DNA from: Marivivens niveibacter
GTDB lineage: Bacteria > Pseudomonadota > Alphaproteobacteria > Rhodobacterales > Rhodobacteraceae
Length of the DNA: 64,000 nt
Assembly (NCBI RefSeq): GCF_002150005.2
Contig: NZ_MSPP01000001.1
Location: 1,054,001 to 1,118,000, forward strand
Direction of reading: 5' to 3'
The position numbers were made by a program, and so were the translations under genes. The notes beneath the pieces were generated by a model. That model was given only the letters and a program-made list of their open reading frames with translations, was not told the DNA's origin and ran no database searches. Below, in pieces: positions 1 through 7,425 of this stretch (the first letter of the stretch is position 1; each line of letters begins with the position of its first letter).

Positions 1-438
1 AAATTTTGCGAACGTCTGGTGCGCTGGGGCATGAAATTCACGGCGTGGGTAACGCAATAACGCTTCGGCGGATGCTGATTGGGAATATTCAACGAACCCC
101 TGCCGAATAAGGTCACCCTGCCCCATGTCAGGCAGTCGCGGGCTAAGCAAAGTAGCGCCGGGGTCTACCGTGGGTCTTTCGATAGGACGCAATCGTTCTG
201 GTACAAATGTACCGCGACCTACGGCAGCCTCTAGTACACCAGAGTCGACCAGTGATTTGTACGCCCGCGCAACGGTGCCTGGGGTTACATTTGCCTCCCA
301 CCCCAATTCACGAACGGGCGGAAGGCGCGTTCCTGGCGCTAAAGTACCGTCATGTATGGCTTTTTTGATTGCGGTTTCTAGCGCGCGATATTTCGGACCG
401 CTGGATTGTTCCAGATTTGGCAACCAAATTGTACCCAT
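1..438 (-). CDS. MocR/GntR-family regulator (aminotransferase-fused type), 3' truncated by the window edge
   Basis: The first 146 residues are visible and the frame stays open to base 1. Residues about 12-80 form a GntR winged helix (KYRALETAIKKAIHDG, then PGTRLPPVRELG, VTPGTVARAYKSLVDSG and GRGTFVP). After a linker, the start of a second region (YPRREFHAPAHQTFAKF) would lead into the fold-type-I aminotransferase-like domain of MocR proteins. That domain itself is out of view, so the MocR assignment rests on the linker length and the neighbourhood. Known MocR regulators bind pyridoxal phosphate and often control a divergent gene. Here the divergent gene encodes a DUF1127 protein, and repeated TTGTAYCG motifs lie between the two starts. 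The ATG at 438 is the only sensible start. Confidence 0.8.
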   Translation of the reverse strand, partial: MGTIWLPNLEQSSGPKYRALETAIKKAIHDGTLAPGTRLPPVRELGWEANVTPGTVARAYKSLVDSGVLEAAVGRGTFVPERLRPIERPTVDPGATLLSPRLPDMGQGDLIRQGFVEYSQSASAEALLRYPRREFHAPAHQTFAKF

Positions 439-469
439 AACAATGTATTCCTCGACAGAATATGCACAT

Positions 470-517
470 GATTGTATCGAATATTTACGGATACACTATC
501 CGATTGTACCGATACAA
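470..517. promoter_or_regulatory. Candidate MocR operator region: paired direct repeats with palindromes
   Basis: GATTGTATCGA (470-480) and GATTGTACCGA (502-512) are near-identical direct repeats that start 32 bases apart, about three helical turns. The second is part of the inverted repeat TTGTACCGATACAA (504-517). A further inverted repeat, CGGATA-CAC-TATCCG, occupies 488-502. MocR regulators commonly bind paired direct repeats, so this is probably the shared control region of the regulator and the DUF1127 gene. The repeats are seen; the binding is inferred. Confidence 0.55.
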
Positions 518-533
518 GTAAAGGGCTTATCCC

Positions 534-758
534 ATGACCTATGTGAACACGACCATCCCGCAAACGATCACGATCCCTGCGCCAACCTTTGTTGTTTCGC
601 GCGGAATGATTGCAGTCGCGGTCAAGATGGACACATGGGCCACACGACGCAGCACCCGAAAGGCGCTGCGAAATATGCCCGATCATCTTCTATTCGATGT
701 CGGTTTGACCCGCGATCAAGCGCAAACCGAAGCTGCGAAATACTTTTGGAGGGCCTGA
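534..758 (+). CDS. DUF1127 small protein
   Basis: A 74-residue basic protein. Residues about 36-74 carry the DUF1127 (YjiS-like) signature: ATRRSTRKALRNMPDHLL followed by FDVGLTRDQAQTEAAKYFW. Alphaproteobacteria carry many such proteins. Some, such as CcaF1 of Rhodobacter sphaeroides, have been linked to RNA binding and to stress or phosphate responses. The N-terminal 35 residues are Thr/Pro/Val-rich and not recognisable. AAAGGG lies about 8 bases upstream of the ATG. The gene is divergent from the MocR-like regulator and is closed by a strong terminator. Its specific role is unknown. Confidence 0.85.
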   Translation: MTYVNTTIPQTITIPAPTFVVSRGMIAVAVKMDTWATRRSTRKALRNMPDHLLFDVGLTRDQAQTEAAKYFWRA

Positions 759-781
759 TATCCCCGGCTCTTCCTGTACCT

Positions 782-808
782 GGCGGGGACGTGTTCCCCG
801 CCTTTTTT
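782..808 (+). terminator. Rho-independent terminator of the DUF1127 gene
   Basis: GGCGGGGA (782-789), loop CGTGT, TCCCCGCC (795-802), then six T. The T-run touches the stop codon of the convergent thioesterase gene. Confidence 0.9.
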
Positions 809-1227
809 CATTCTGGCGGAATAGAATAGGTCATCCTCGCTGTGGCGACGGGCTCAGACTTTCCGTCTGAATAGATCAAACAATCCCCGACCGCCAAGAC
901 GCGTCCAATTTTCAGCAATCTTACGTGACACAGCAAATCAGCGTTCGCCGCAGGTTTGCGCATATAATCAATGGATGCATTGGTCGTAACGGTCAGCGGC
1001 TTCATCCCGATCCGTGATAAGATTGCAAAATAAACGGCGCAATCTGCCAACATGAACATCGTCGGACCTGAAACTGTAGCGCCGGGCCGCAAATGTTCTT
1101 CTGTCGGTTTTAGACGGACGATCACGCCTTCGTCGGTCACCTCTTCGATTATTAGCGTGTCTTTGACTTGCCAAAAATCATCCTGCAAAAACGCGTTTAA
1201 CGCATCAGCATCCAGTGCAAATGTCAT
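808..1227 (-). CDS. PaaI-family hotdog thioesterase
   Basis: A 139-residue single-domain hotdog protein. The central segment (RPGATVSGPTMFMLADCAVY) has the layout of the PaaI/YigI acyl-CoA thioesterase family: a G-T/S-V-x-G-P turn, then the long hotdog helix with an Asp (MLADCAVYFAIL). The strand TVTTNASIDYMRKP follows. The usual reaction is hydrolysis of acyl-CoA or aryl-CoA esters in the cytoplasm; the substrate cannot be told from sequence. Length is normal for the family. It lies downstream of the M32 peptidase gene but is separated from it by a terminator, so it probably has its own promoter in 1228-1270. Confidence 0.82.
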   Translation of the reverse strand: MTFALDADALNAFLQDDFWQVKDTLIIEEVTDEGVIVRLKPTEEHLRPGATVSGPTMFMLADCAVYFAILSRIGMKPLTVTTNASIDYMRKPAANADLLCHVRLLKIGRVLAVGDCLIYSDGKSEPVATARMTYSIPPE

Positions 1228-1274
1228 CCTGTATCCTCCCGCGTAAACGTTGGATCACAGGCGCAAAAATGACA

Positions 1275-1305
1275 ACGGCCTATCCGCGAAAAACAGATAG
1301 GCCGT
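1275..1305 (-). terminator. Terminator downstream of the M32 carboxypeptidase gene
   Basis: ACGGCCTATC (1275-1284) and GATAGGCCGT (1296-1305) form a perfect 10-bp stem with an 11-base loop. On the minus strand the stem is followed by TGTCATTTTTG, an imperfect T-tract. Confidence 0.75.
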
Positions 1306-1309
1306 AGGG

Positions 1310-2779
1310 TCACAAACCGTAGATGTCTTTGAACTTTGCCTCAAGGTAATCCAAGAGCGGTTCCTCGGATGGATCAAACCCGCAGGCGCGTTTGATTGTA
1401 TCGCGCGGTTCATACAGGCCGCCGTGGGTCTGTAAATTATCGCGGAGCCATCCTGTAGCATTAGACAGATCGCCGTTGGCCAGATCATCATCCAGATTTG
1501 GCTGGGCGTCACGCAAGGCCGAATACAGGTTGCCCGCGTAGACATTGCCCAGACTATAGGTCGGGAAATACCCCATCAGACCCAGCGACCAATGCACATC
1601 CTGCAACACGCCATTTGCAGGGTTATCAACAGAGAACCCGAAATCAGCCGCAAACCGATCGTTCCACGCGGTTTCCAGATCGGCGACCTCTAGATCGCCC
1701 GTCAGCAGCGCGCGTTCCAGATCGTAGCGCAACAGGACGTGTAAATTGTACTGCAATTCGTCCGATTCCGTGCGGATGTAGCCATTTTGAACGCAGTTCA
1801 CGGCGGCATAAAATTCGTCTTCGGTCGCGATCCCGAAATCACCAAAGGCGTCGCGCATTTTACCAAACAGCCAACCCGTGAACGGACGGCTACGGCCCAG
1901 CTGGTTTTCGTAGATACGGCTTTGGCTTTCATGGACGCCCATCGAAACGCCAGACCCTAGCGGGGTCAGCAGATACGCCTGATCGATGTTCTGTTCGTAG
2001 CAGGCGTGGCCAACTTCGTGGATGGTCGAATAGAAACAGTTGAAAGGATCGTCCGCCGCTGTGCGCGTTGTGATGCGCACATCATTGCCCGAACCAGAAC
2101 TGAACGGATGAACCGCCTTATCAATTCGGCCACGGTTCATGTCATAGCCAAAAGTTTCGGCCAACAACTGTGACAGTTTCATTTGCTGATCTTCGTCGAA
2201 CTGGCCCTGAACTGCTTTTGATTCTGGCTGGGCCAGAACGGCTTCGCGCAATGCCACCAAACGCGGGCGCATGGCGTCGAACATTGCCGTCAGATCAGAC
2301 GCTTTGGCGCCCGGTTCGTAATCATCCAACATCGCGTCATAGATATCGCCGCCAGCGGCCAGTGCAGCGCCCTCTTCGCGTTTCAGGCGCAGAACCTCGG
2401 CCAATGTCGGGGCAAAGGCGGCAAAATCATTATCGGCACGGGCGGCTGCCCAGATGCCTTGGGATTTTGATGTCAGCTTTGCCAGATCCGTCGCCAATTT
2501 CGCAGGAATTTTGTTGGCGCGGTCATAGCTGCGGCGAACGTGGCGCAAAACGGCCTCGCCCATTTCATCAGGAGCCTGCGCCGTTTCTAACCATTCCCCG
2601 ATGCGCGGATCGGTCCGGCGGGCATGCAGGACTGATTCAATTGCTGCGAATTCTTCGGCGCGCTGATCACCAGCGCCCGAAGGCATCATGGTTTCCTGAT
2701 CCCAGCCCAGACGACCGGCAATTTCGCCTAACGCTTGGGTGTCACGAACAAAGGCGAGCAGGTCGTCATAGGCGGTCAT
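1310..2779 (-). CDS. Carboxypeptidase M32 (Taq carboxypeptidase family)
   Basis: A 489-residue cytoplasmic metallocarboxypeptidase of family M32, full length for the family (about 490-510). The zinc motif HEVGH is at residues 254-258, preceded by RITTRT and PFNCFYSTI and followed by ACYEQN. Further M32 landmarks are GVSMGVHESQSR and a C-terminal DVHWSLGLMGYFPTYSLGN. The family removes C-terminal residues of broad specificity, usually as a Zn- or Co-dependent enzyme. Its start lies one base after the ctaA stop, so the two genes are very probably cotranscribed. No functional link between heme A synthesis and peptidolysis is evident, and the pairing may reflect genome compaction. Confidence 0.95.
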   Translation of the reverse strand: MTAYDDLLAFVRDTQALGEIAGRLGWDQETMMPSGAGDQRAEEFAAIESVLHARRTDPRIGEWLETAQAPDEMGEAVLRHVRRSYDRANKIPAKLATDLAKLTSKSQGIWAAARADNDFAAFAPTLAEVLRLKREEGAALAAGGDIYDAMLDDYEPGAKASDLTAMFDAMRPRLVALREAVLAQPESKAVQGQFDEDQQMKLSQLLAETFGYDMNRGRIDKAVHPFSSGSGNDVRITTRTAADDPFNCFYSTIHEVGHACYEQNIDQAYLLTPLGSGVSMGVHESQSRIYENQLGRSRPFTGWLFGKMRDAFGDFGIATEDEFYAAVNCVQNGYIRTESDELQYNLHVLLRYDLERALLTGDLEVADLETAWNDRFAADFGFSVDNPANGVLQDVHWSLGLMGYFPTYSLGNVYAGNLYSALRDAQPNLDDDLANGDLSNATGWLRDNLQTHGGLYEPRDTIKRACGFDPSEEPLLDYLEAKFKDIYGL

Positions 2780-2780
2780 A

Positions 2781-3935
2781 TCAGTTTCCTCGGATCGATT
2801 GCGGCAATGGATATTGCGACAGGTAACGCGCGCGCAGGATTAGCACCCACATCACAATCGCACCAATCTGGTGAGTAATCGCAACATGCAGCTGTGCGGA
2901 ATACAGCGCCGTCATGATGCCCAAAACCATCTGGATCAACAGCATCGCCATAACAGCGTGGAACGCGGTGCGCGTTTTGCCATTGGACGATTTGCGGCCG
3001 CGGTTCCAAACAACGAAACCAAAGATCAGCAGCAAATACCCCGACATGCGGTGGATGAACTGGACTAGACCTGCGTCCTCAAAGAAATTGCGCCATAGAG
3101 GTTCGATCAGAAACGGATCTGGTGGGAAAAAGCTGTCGCCCATCAGCGGCCAAGTTGGGAACGCACGGCCCGCGTCGATACCGGCGACCAAAGCGCCCAG
3201 AACGATCTGCAAGAACCCGAAATGCATCAGACCCGTGGACATGCCAAACAGTTTGCGGTTGCTGTCACGGCGGGCTTGCATCAGTGCGGATTCAGGACGG
3301 CCCAACAGGAAAACGTACCACGCCGTGAATCCAAGGATCACAAACGCCAGCCCCAAATGGGTCGCCAGACGATAGGATGCCACATCGGTGCGGCCGATTT
3401 CTTGTGCCGTTTCATTCAGGCCCGAATGGACCATCCACCAACCAATCGCGCCTTGCAGACCGCCCAAAACGCCCAATAGGAACAATCGTTTTGTCCAACC
3501 CGTTGGGATTTTACTTGCAGCCCAAAAGCCAAAGAAACCAACGGCCCAGACCAGACCGATCACGCGGCCCAACTGGCGGTGACCCCATTCCCACCAAAAG
3601 ATGAATTTGAATTCGGTCAGGGTCATGCCCTGATTTTGCAACTGATATTCAGGGATCGCCTGATATTTTTCAAACTCAACCGCCCAATCCGCGTCGTTCA
3701 TCGGCGGAACGGCCCCCATCACGGGGTTCCATTCGGTGATTGACAGGCCGCTGTCGGTCAGGCGCGTCAAACCGCCCACAACGATCATCGATGCGACCAG
3801 CGCAAAGATCACCATCAGCCAAATACGGATCGCACCACGAGCGCCGCGATTTTTCGCATCGATCTGACCAGGTGCTGCGGTTTGTTTCGGGGTGTCCCCG
3901 ACCTCTTCGAACAATTTGCGCGGAGTTTGCGCCAT
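2781..3935 (-). CDS. ctaA: Heme A synthase
   Basis: A 384-residue multi-pass inner-membrane protein of the CtaA/COX15 family that oxidises heme O to heme A for aa3-type cytochrome oxidases. About eight hydrophobic helices are visible. Typical motifs are GGLTRLTDSGLSITEWNPV near residue 60, WWEWGHRQLGR, and the second-half counterparts GGLQGAIGWWMVHSGL and VQFIHRMSGYLL, which carry the paired histidines. The N-terminal cytoplasmic extension of about 40 residues is usual for alphaproteobacterial type-2 enzymes. I use the ATG at 3935 because GGAGAG lies 5 bases upstream; an in-frame ATG four codons earlier is less well placed. It precedes the M32 peptidase gene in one transcript. The other cta genes are not nearby. 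Confidence 0.95.
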   Translation of the reverse strand: MAQTPRKLFEEVGDTPKQTAAPGQIDAKNRGARGAIRIWLMVIFALVASMIVVGGLTRLTDSGLSITEWNPVMGAVPPMNDADWAVEFEKYQAIPEYQLQNQGMTLTEFKFIFWWEWGHRQLGRVIGLVWAVGFFGFWAASKIPTGWTKRLFLLGVLGGLQGAIGWWMVHSGLNETAQEIGRTDVASYRLATHLGLAFVILGFTAWYVFLLGRPESALMQARRDSNRKLFGMSTGLMHFGFLQIVLGALVAGIDAGRAFPTWPLMGDSFFPPDPFLIEPLWRNFFEDAGLVQFIHRMSGYLLLIFGFVVWNRGRKSSNGKTRTAFHAVMAMLLIQMVLGIMTALYSAQLHVAITHQIGAIVMWVLILRARYLSQYPLPQSIRGN

Positions 3936-3994
3936 CGGTCTCTCCATCAGTATTTGGCTGGGAACCTAAGTCGCGGGCCCCGTATGGGCAAGGG

Positions 3995-4735
3995 TTAGCC
4001 GCGTTCCTTCCATCGGACCATCTGACGCATCACCCCGTGCAGTATCCGCACGTCATGTTGGGTTAGCGGCATACGGCTCCATAAGTTGCGCAGGTTTACC
4101 TTCATGTTGGCGGCTTTTTCTTCGGGGAAAAAGAAACCAGCGGTGTCCAATGCGCCCTCGTAATGTTCGGCCAATTTTTCAACTTCGGCTTGGGTCGCGA
4201 TATCCTGTTCGGCATCCATGCGTTCATGCACGATGTCAGCCGACGCGCGGCGCCACTCATAGCTGGTCAGCAGCACGCATTGCGCAAGGTTCAGCGACGA
4301 AAATTCAGGATTCACAGGCACGTTGATGATCGCATTGGCCAACGCGATGTCTTCATTCTCCATCCCTGCCCGTTCTGGTCCGAACATCACGGCGACCTTT
4401 TCACCGCGTGCGATCCGTTCGGCAGCGTCCGACATCGCAGCCTCGGGCGATAGTACCGGTTTGGTCAATCCGCGCGGACGGGCCGTGGTCGCGTAGACAT
4501 AGGTGCAATCTTCAACCGCCGCGGCGGTGCTGTCGTATAGCTGTGCTTCGTCCAGCAAACGACCAGCGCCAGAAGCCATCGCAACGGCCTTTTGGTTCGG
4601 CCAGCCATCGCGCGGCGACGTGATGCGCATACGGTCCAACCCGAAATTCCACATCCCCCGTGCCGCAGCACCGATGTTTTCACCCATTTGCGGGCGGATT
4701 AGGACGAAACTGGGTTGGGGCGCTCCGGTCGGCAT
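3995..4735 (-). CDS. trmJ: tRNA (cytidine/uridine-32) 2'-O-methyltransferase, TrmJ type
   Basis: A 246-residue SPOUT-superfamily RNA methyltransferase. The knotted SAM-binding motifs are clear: IRPQMGENIGAAARGMWNFG near the N-terminus, then VMFGPERAGMENEDIALAN and NPEFSSLNLAQCVLLTSYEW. TrmJ methylates the ribose at position 32 in the anticodon loop of several tRNAs. The start at 4735 is chosen because AAGGA precedes it and the fold begins immediately. The in-frame extension up to 4798 lacks conserved sequence. The C-terminal part (about residue 170 onward) is a helical dimerisation extension typical of TrmJ. It is divergent from the ThiE-like gene, and ctaA follows 59 bases downstream. Confidence 0.9.
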   Translation of the reverse strand: MPTGAPQPSFVLIRPQMGENIGAAARGMWNFGLDRMRITSPRDGWPNQKAVAMASGAGRLLDEAQLYDSTAAAVEDCTYVYATTARPRGLTKPVLSPEAAMSDAAERIARGEKVAVMFGPERAGMENEDIALANAIINVPVNPEFSSLNLAQCVLLTSYEWRRASADIVHERMDAEQDIATQAEVEKLAEHYEGALDTAGFFFPEEKAANMKVNLRNLWSRMPLTQHDVRILHGVMRQMVRWKERG

Positions 4736-4861
4736 GGCGTATCCTTTTTCAGCGTTTGCGGGGTCATACGATGCACCCCTTTGGCTGGCAAGCGGCATTG
4801 CCCCTTTCCGTGGCGCGCGATCACCGTTATATCACCGCAAAACCGTTATTTGAGGCCCATG

Positions 4862-5488
4862 ATGACCGACGCAGCCGAACTCCCGCAGCTATATCTCATC
4901 ACTCCGACCGATTTCGAATTGTCGACCTTTCCCGATCAGCTGGGCAAAGTGTTGGACAGCACTGAAATCGCATGTGTGCGGCTCAGCCTTGCCACGCGCG
5001 ACGAAGACCGCATTTCCCGCGCTGCCGATGCACTACGTGCTGTGACCCACGAACGCGATGTGGCGCTGGTGATCGATACGCACCTGATGCTGGTTGAACG
5101 TCTGGGTTTGGACGGCGTCCACCTGACCGATGCATCCCGCTCGGTTATGAAAACCCGCAAGGAACTGGGCGAAGACGCGATCGTCGGCGCTTTCTGCGGC
5201 AATTCGAGCCATGACGGCATGACCGCTGGTGAAGTCGGCGCAGATTACATCAGCTTTGGCCCCGTTGGTGATACGCCACTGGGTACGGGCGAAAAGGCGC
5301 CGCTGGATTTGTTCCAATGGTGGTCGCAGATGATCGAAGTCCCCGTGGTCGCCGAAGGTGCGCTAACGCCTGAATTGATCGGCCAACTGTCGCCCTTTAC
5401 CGATTTCTTTGGCATTGGCGACGAAATCTGGCGCCAAGACGATCCAGTTGCAGCGCTCAAGTCACTAACCGACGCAATTAAGGTTTAA
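4862..5488 (+). CDS. ThiE-like (thiamine phosphate synthase family) protein, divergent
   Basis: A 208-residue TIM-barrel protein of the ThiE/TenI family. Seen motifs: YLITPTDFEL at the N-terminus, GVHLTD in the middle, and GAFCGNSSHDGMTAGEVGAD followed by YISFGPVGDTPLG, matching the family's conserved G-A-D-Y-I-x-F-G-P core. Where true ThiE has a GGI-type phosphate loop, this protein has VVAEGALT, and the usual C-terminal GVAV segment is replaced by FFGIGDEIW. With no other thi gene nearby, it may be a paralog with a changed substrate. GAGG at 4852-4855 favours the second of two adjacent ATGs (4859 or 4862). Confidence 0.7.
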   Translation: MTDAAELPQLYLITPTDFELSTFPDQLGKVLDSTEIACVRLSLATRDEDRISRAADALRAVTHERDVALVIDTHLMLVERLGLDGVHLTDASRSVMKTRKELGEDAIVGAFCGNSSHDGMTAGEVGADYISFGPVGDTPLGTGEKAPLDLFQWWSQMIEVPVVAEGALTPELIGQLSPFTDFFGIGDEIWRQDDPVAALKSLTDAIKV

Positions 5489-5492
5489 CGAA

Positions 5493-5513
5493 AAGCGCCC
5501 TGCGGGGCGCTTT
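5493..5513 (+). terminator. Terminator after the ThiE-like gene
   Basis: AGCGCCC-TGC-GGGGCGCT followed by TTTATT. It overlaps the last codons of the convergent olsA gene. On the minus strand the stem is followed by TTTTCG, so it may serve both genes. Confidence 0.75.
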
Positions 5514-6348
5514 ATTCGTCCAACACGCCGAATTCTTCGAGAGATGATCGTACCGTATTTTCCAAATCGCGTGCGAGAACCTTGCGGTCGGTGTAGTCCG
5601 ATGCGTTAACGGCTGGATGGTACACAACCGTCACGCGCCCCTGACGCCTAGCCGCCAAAGTCGCAATCAAGTGCGTTCCAAACGCCATATCACCCCACCA
5701 TCCATACTGGCGCGGCGCCATGTTCGGGCCTGCCTGATAAACGATGGAAACAGGCTGAATCTTCATTTCATCACGAATTTCTGGCGTTAGGAACGCCGCA
5801 AAAAGTGTTGGTTTAAATAGCAAAACTCGCCGACCATCTGTTGATGTACCTTCTGGGAAAAACAACAATTTATGACCCAACGCCAAACGATCACGAAATA
5901 CGTTGATCTGGTTTGACGCTTCCTTGCGATCACGTTTGATGAAAACCGTACCCGTGATACGCGCCAGAAACCCAATACCAGCCCAACCAGCGACTTCGGA
6001 TTTGGCAACGAAATAAATACGTTTGCGGGCGTTGAGCACGAAAATATCCAACCAACTTGCGTGGTTCGCCACAACGGCCCCAGATGTTTTCATCGGCTGG
6101 CCTTTGACCGAGTATTTAATCCCCACAATACGCAGGGTATTGCGGCACACAAACTGCGTCACATAAGGCGACATTGGCCGTGCCGCGCCAAAAATCGGCA
6201 TCTCTATCAGCCGAAGTGGTAGAAAAACGCACAAGCCCAACAAGATAACCACCAACATGCCGATTGCACGAAACAGTGCCTTTACGTAGCCGAATGGCCC
6301 GCGTTCGATGGACGGCGGCGGCATGTCGGGATCCCACATCATGTTCAT
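5512..6348 (-). CDS. olsA: Lyso-ornithine lipid O-acyltransferase (PlsC family)
   Basis: A 278-residue membrane-associated acyltransferase. A hydrophobic helix covers about residues 26-46. The acyl-transfer motif HX4D is NHASWLD (His96, Asp101), and the glycerophosphate/acceptor loop is LLFFPEGTSTDGRR. Alone it could be a general 1-acylglycerol-3-phosphate acyltransferase (PlsC). The 4-base ATGA overlap with the upstream olsB gene makes OlsA the better call: OlsA esterifies the 3-hydroxyl of lyso-ornithine lipid to complete ornithine lipid. Ornithine lipids are phosphorus-free membrane lipids, often raised under phosphate limitation; no Pho box was recognised here. Confidence 0.85.
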   Translation of the reverse strand: MNMMWDPDMPPPSIERGPFGYVKALFRAIGMLVVILLGLCVFLPLRLIEMPIFGAARPMSPYVTQFVCRNTLRIVGIKYSVKGQPMKTSGAVVANHASWLDIFVLNARKRIYFVAKSEVAGWAGIGFLARITGTVFIKRDRKEASNQINVFRDRLALGHKLLFFPEGTSTDGRRVLLFKPTLFAAFLTPEIRDEMKIQPVSIVYQAGPNMAPRQYGWWGDMAFGTHLIATLAARRQGRVTVVYHPAVNASDYTDRKVLARDLENTVRSSLEEFGVLDE

Positions 6349-7112
6349 GCGCTACGACCCTTGAAATACAGCCTTTTCTGGCTTTCGCTCATCCGTTTGG
6401 TGTCAAGGATCAAACACACATCTGTCGTGTTGAAAGCCCTATCGATATACACACCTTCACCAATAAATCCGCCCATTTTCAGATAGGCTTTGATCAAGGA
6501 TGGTGTGTTTTTCATCGCCTGCAAACGGTTGATGTCGTCGGGCGGTATGTAGGTCCTGTCCGGCTTGCTTTTTGACGCTACGCGCAAATCGTCGGGCGCC
6601 AGATGGTTGTGATGCAGATACGAAATACTAGGCCAAATCGGTGCTACATCCGTGCCGTGGAAAGAAGCGACGCCGAACAAAACCTCAATGCTGTGTTCCG
6701 TTACATAGTCCGCCAGCGCATTCCACAACAGATACATACCCTGCCCGCCGCGATAGTCGGCGTGCAAACATGACCGACCCAATTCTAGCAATGGCCGGCC
6801 AGAGGACTTCAGCGGTGTTAGATCGTATTCGGTTTCAGAATAAAACCCGCCGGTTTTTGCGGCCTGATCAGAACGCAACAAACGATAGACGCCGACAACC
6901 TGATCGTCGCTCTGGCGACTTTGATCTCTCAACAGCAGATGGTCGAAATGCGCATCAAAGCGATCTGTTTCCAATCGGTTTTCATGATCGACATTCGCAC
7001 CTTTTGCGCCCAACTCTTCGATAAACACGTCATACCGCAGACGTTGCGCCGCACGAATATCAGATTCAGTTTCCGCAAGACGGACAGACAGCTTTTCATT
7101 TAGGGCGATCAT
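6345..7112 (-). CDS. olsB: L-ornithine N(alpha)-acyltransferase (GNAT-like)
   Basis: A 255-residue GNAT-fold enzyme of the OlsB family, which transfers a 3-hydroxyacyl group from acyl carrier protein to the alpha-amino group of ornithine. Typical OlsB sequence is seen: VRLAETESDIRAAQRLRYDV and FIEELGAKG at the N-terminus, the VVGVYRLLR strand, ELGRSCLHADYRGG, and a C-terminal MGGFIGEGVYIDRAFNTTDV. Length matches the family. It is the first gene of the two-gene operon with olsA. The upstream 110 bases (7113-7222) are AT-rich and must hold the promoter, but I could not fix its elements. The start at 7112 has only a weak ribosome-binding site. Confidence 0.9.
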   Translation of the reverse strand: MIALNEKLSVRLAETESDIRAAQRLRYDVFIEELGAKGANVDHENRLETDRFDAHFDHLLLRDQSRQSDDQVVGVYRLLRSDQAAKTGGFYSETEYDLTPLKSSGRPLLELGRSCLHADYRGGQGMYLLWNALADYVTEHSIEVLFGVASFHGTDVAPIWPSISYLHHNHLAPDDLRVASKSKPDRTYIPPDDINRLQAMKNTPSLIKAYLKMGGFIGEGVYIDRAFNTTDVCLILDTKRMSESQKRLYFKGRSA

Positions 7113-7222
7113 GGGTCCGTGTCAGTTGGATCAAATTGACGGCGGTTTAATCGCAACACGTCCGCAAAAGCAAGTATTGAGACTGGTTACCATCCGTTAA
7201 CCATTGCAAACTAATTACTGAT

Positions 7223-7408
7223 TTAGAAGCTATCGGTGTGAACAAGCTGCAAAACAATCTGCCGCCCATCAATCACGACTTTTCCAGCCTCTTGGAAATT
7301 GACAGTGATGCGGTCGGCAATATTCGATTGCACTTGGCCAATACCCCAATCAGGCTGATTTGGGTGCCGGACCAACATGCCAGGCTCAAGTATGGAATTT
7401 AGACTCAT
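7223..7408 (-). CDS. DUF3553 small protein
   Basis: A 61-residue protein. Almost all of it is the DUF3553 domain: LEPGMLVRHPNQPDWGIGQV, then an SH3-like RITVNFQEAGKVVIDGRQIV. The pattern (VRHP..P.WG.GQV....G...V.F...GK..I) resembles CarD/UvrD-tail-like beta folds that bind protein or nucleic acid; this is a fold guess only. CGGAG sits 6 bases before the ATG at 7408. The gene is head-to-head with chpT, with only 17 bases between the two starts, so each promoter must lie inside the other coding region. An in-frame extension to 7492 runs inside chpT and is not supported. Confidence 0.85.
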   Translation of the reverse strand: MSLNSILEPGMLVRHPNQPDWGIGQVQSNIADRITVNFQEAGKVVIDGRQIVLQLVHTDSF

Positions 7409-7425
7409 AATTACTCCGAGGCGGA

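Noticed and set aside
125-829. A 234-codon plus-strand open frame over the MocR and DUF1127 genes
   Set aside because: It runs antisense to a clear GntR helix-turn-helix and out of frame with DUF1127, and it encodes no recognisable domain.
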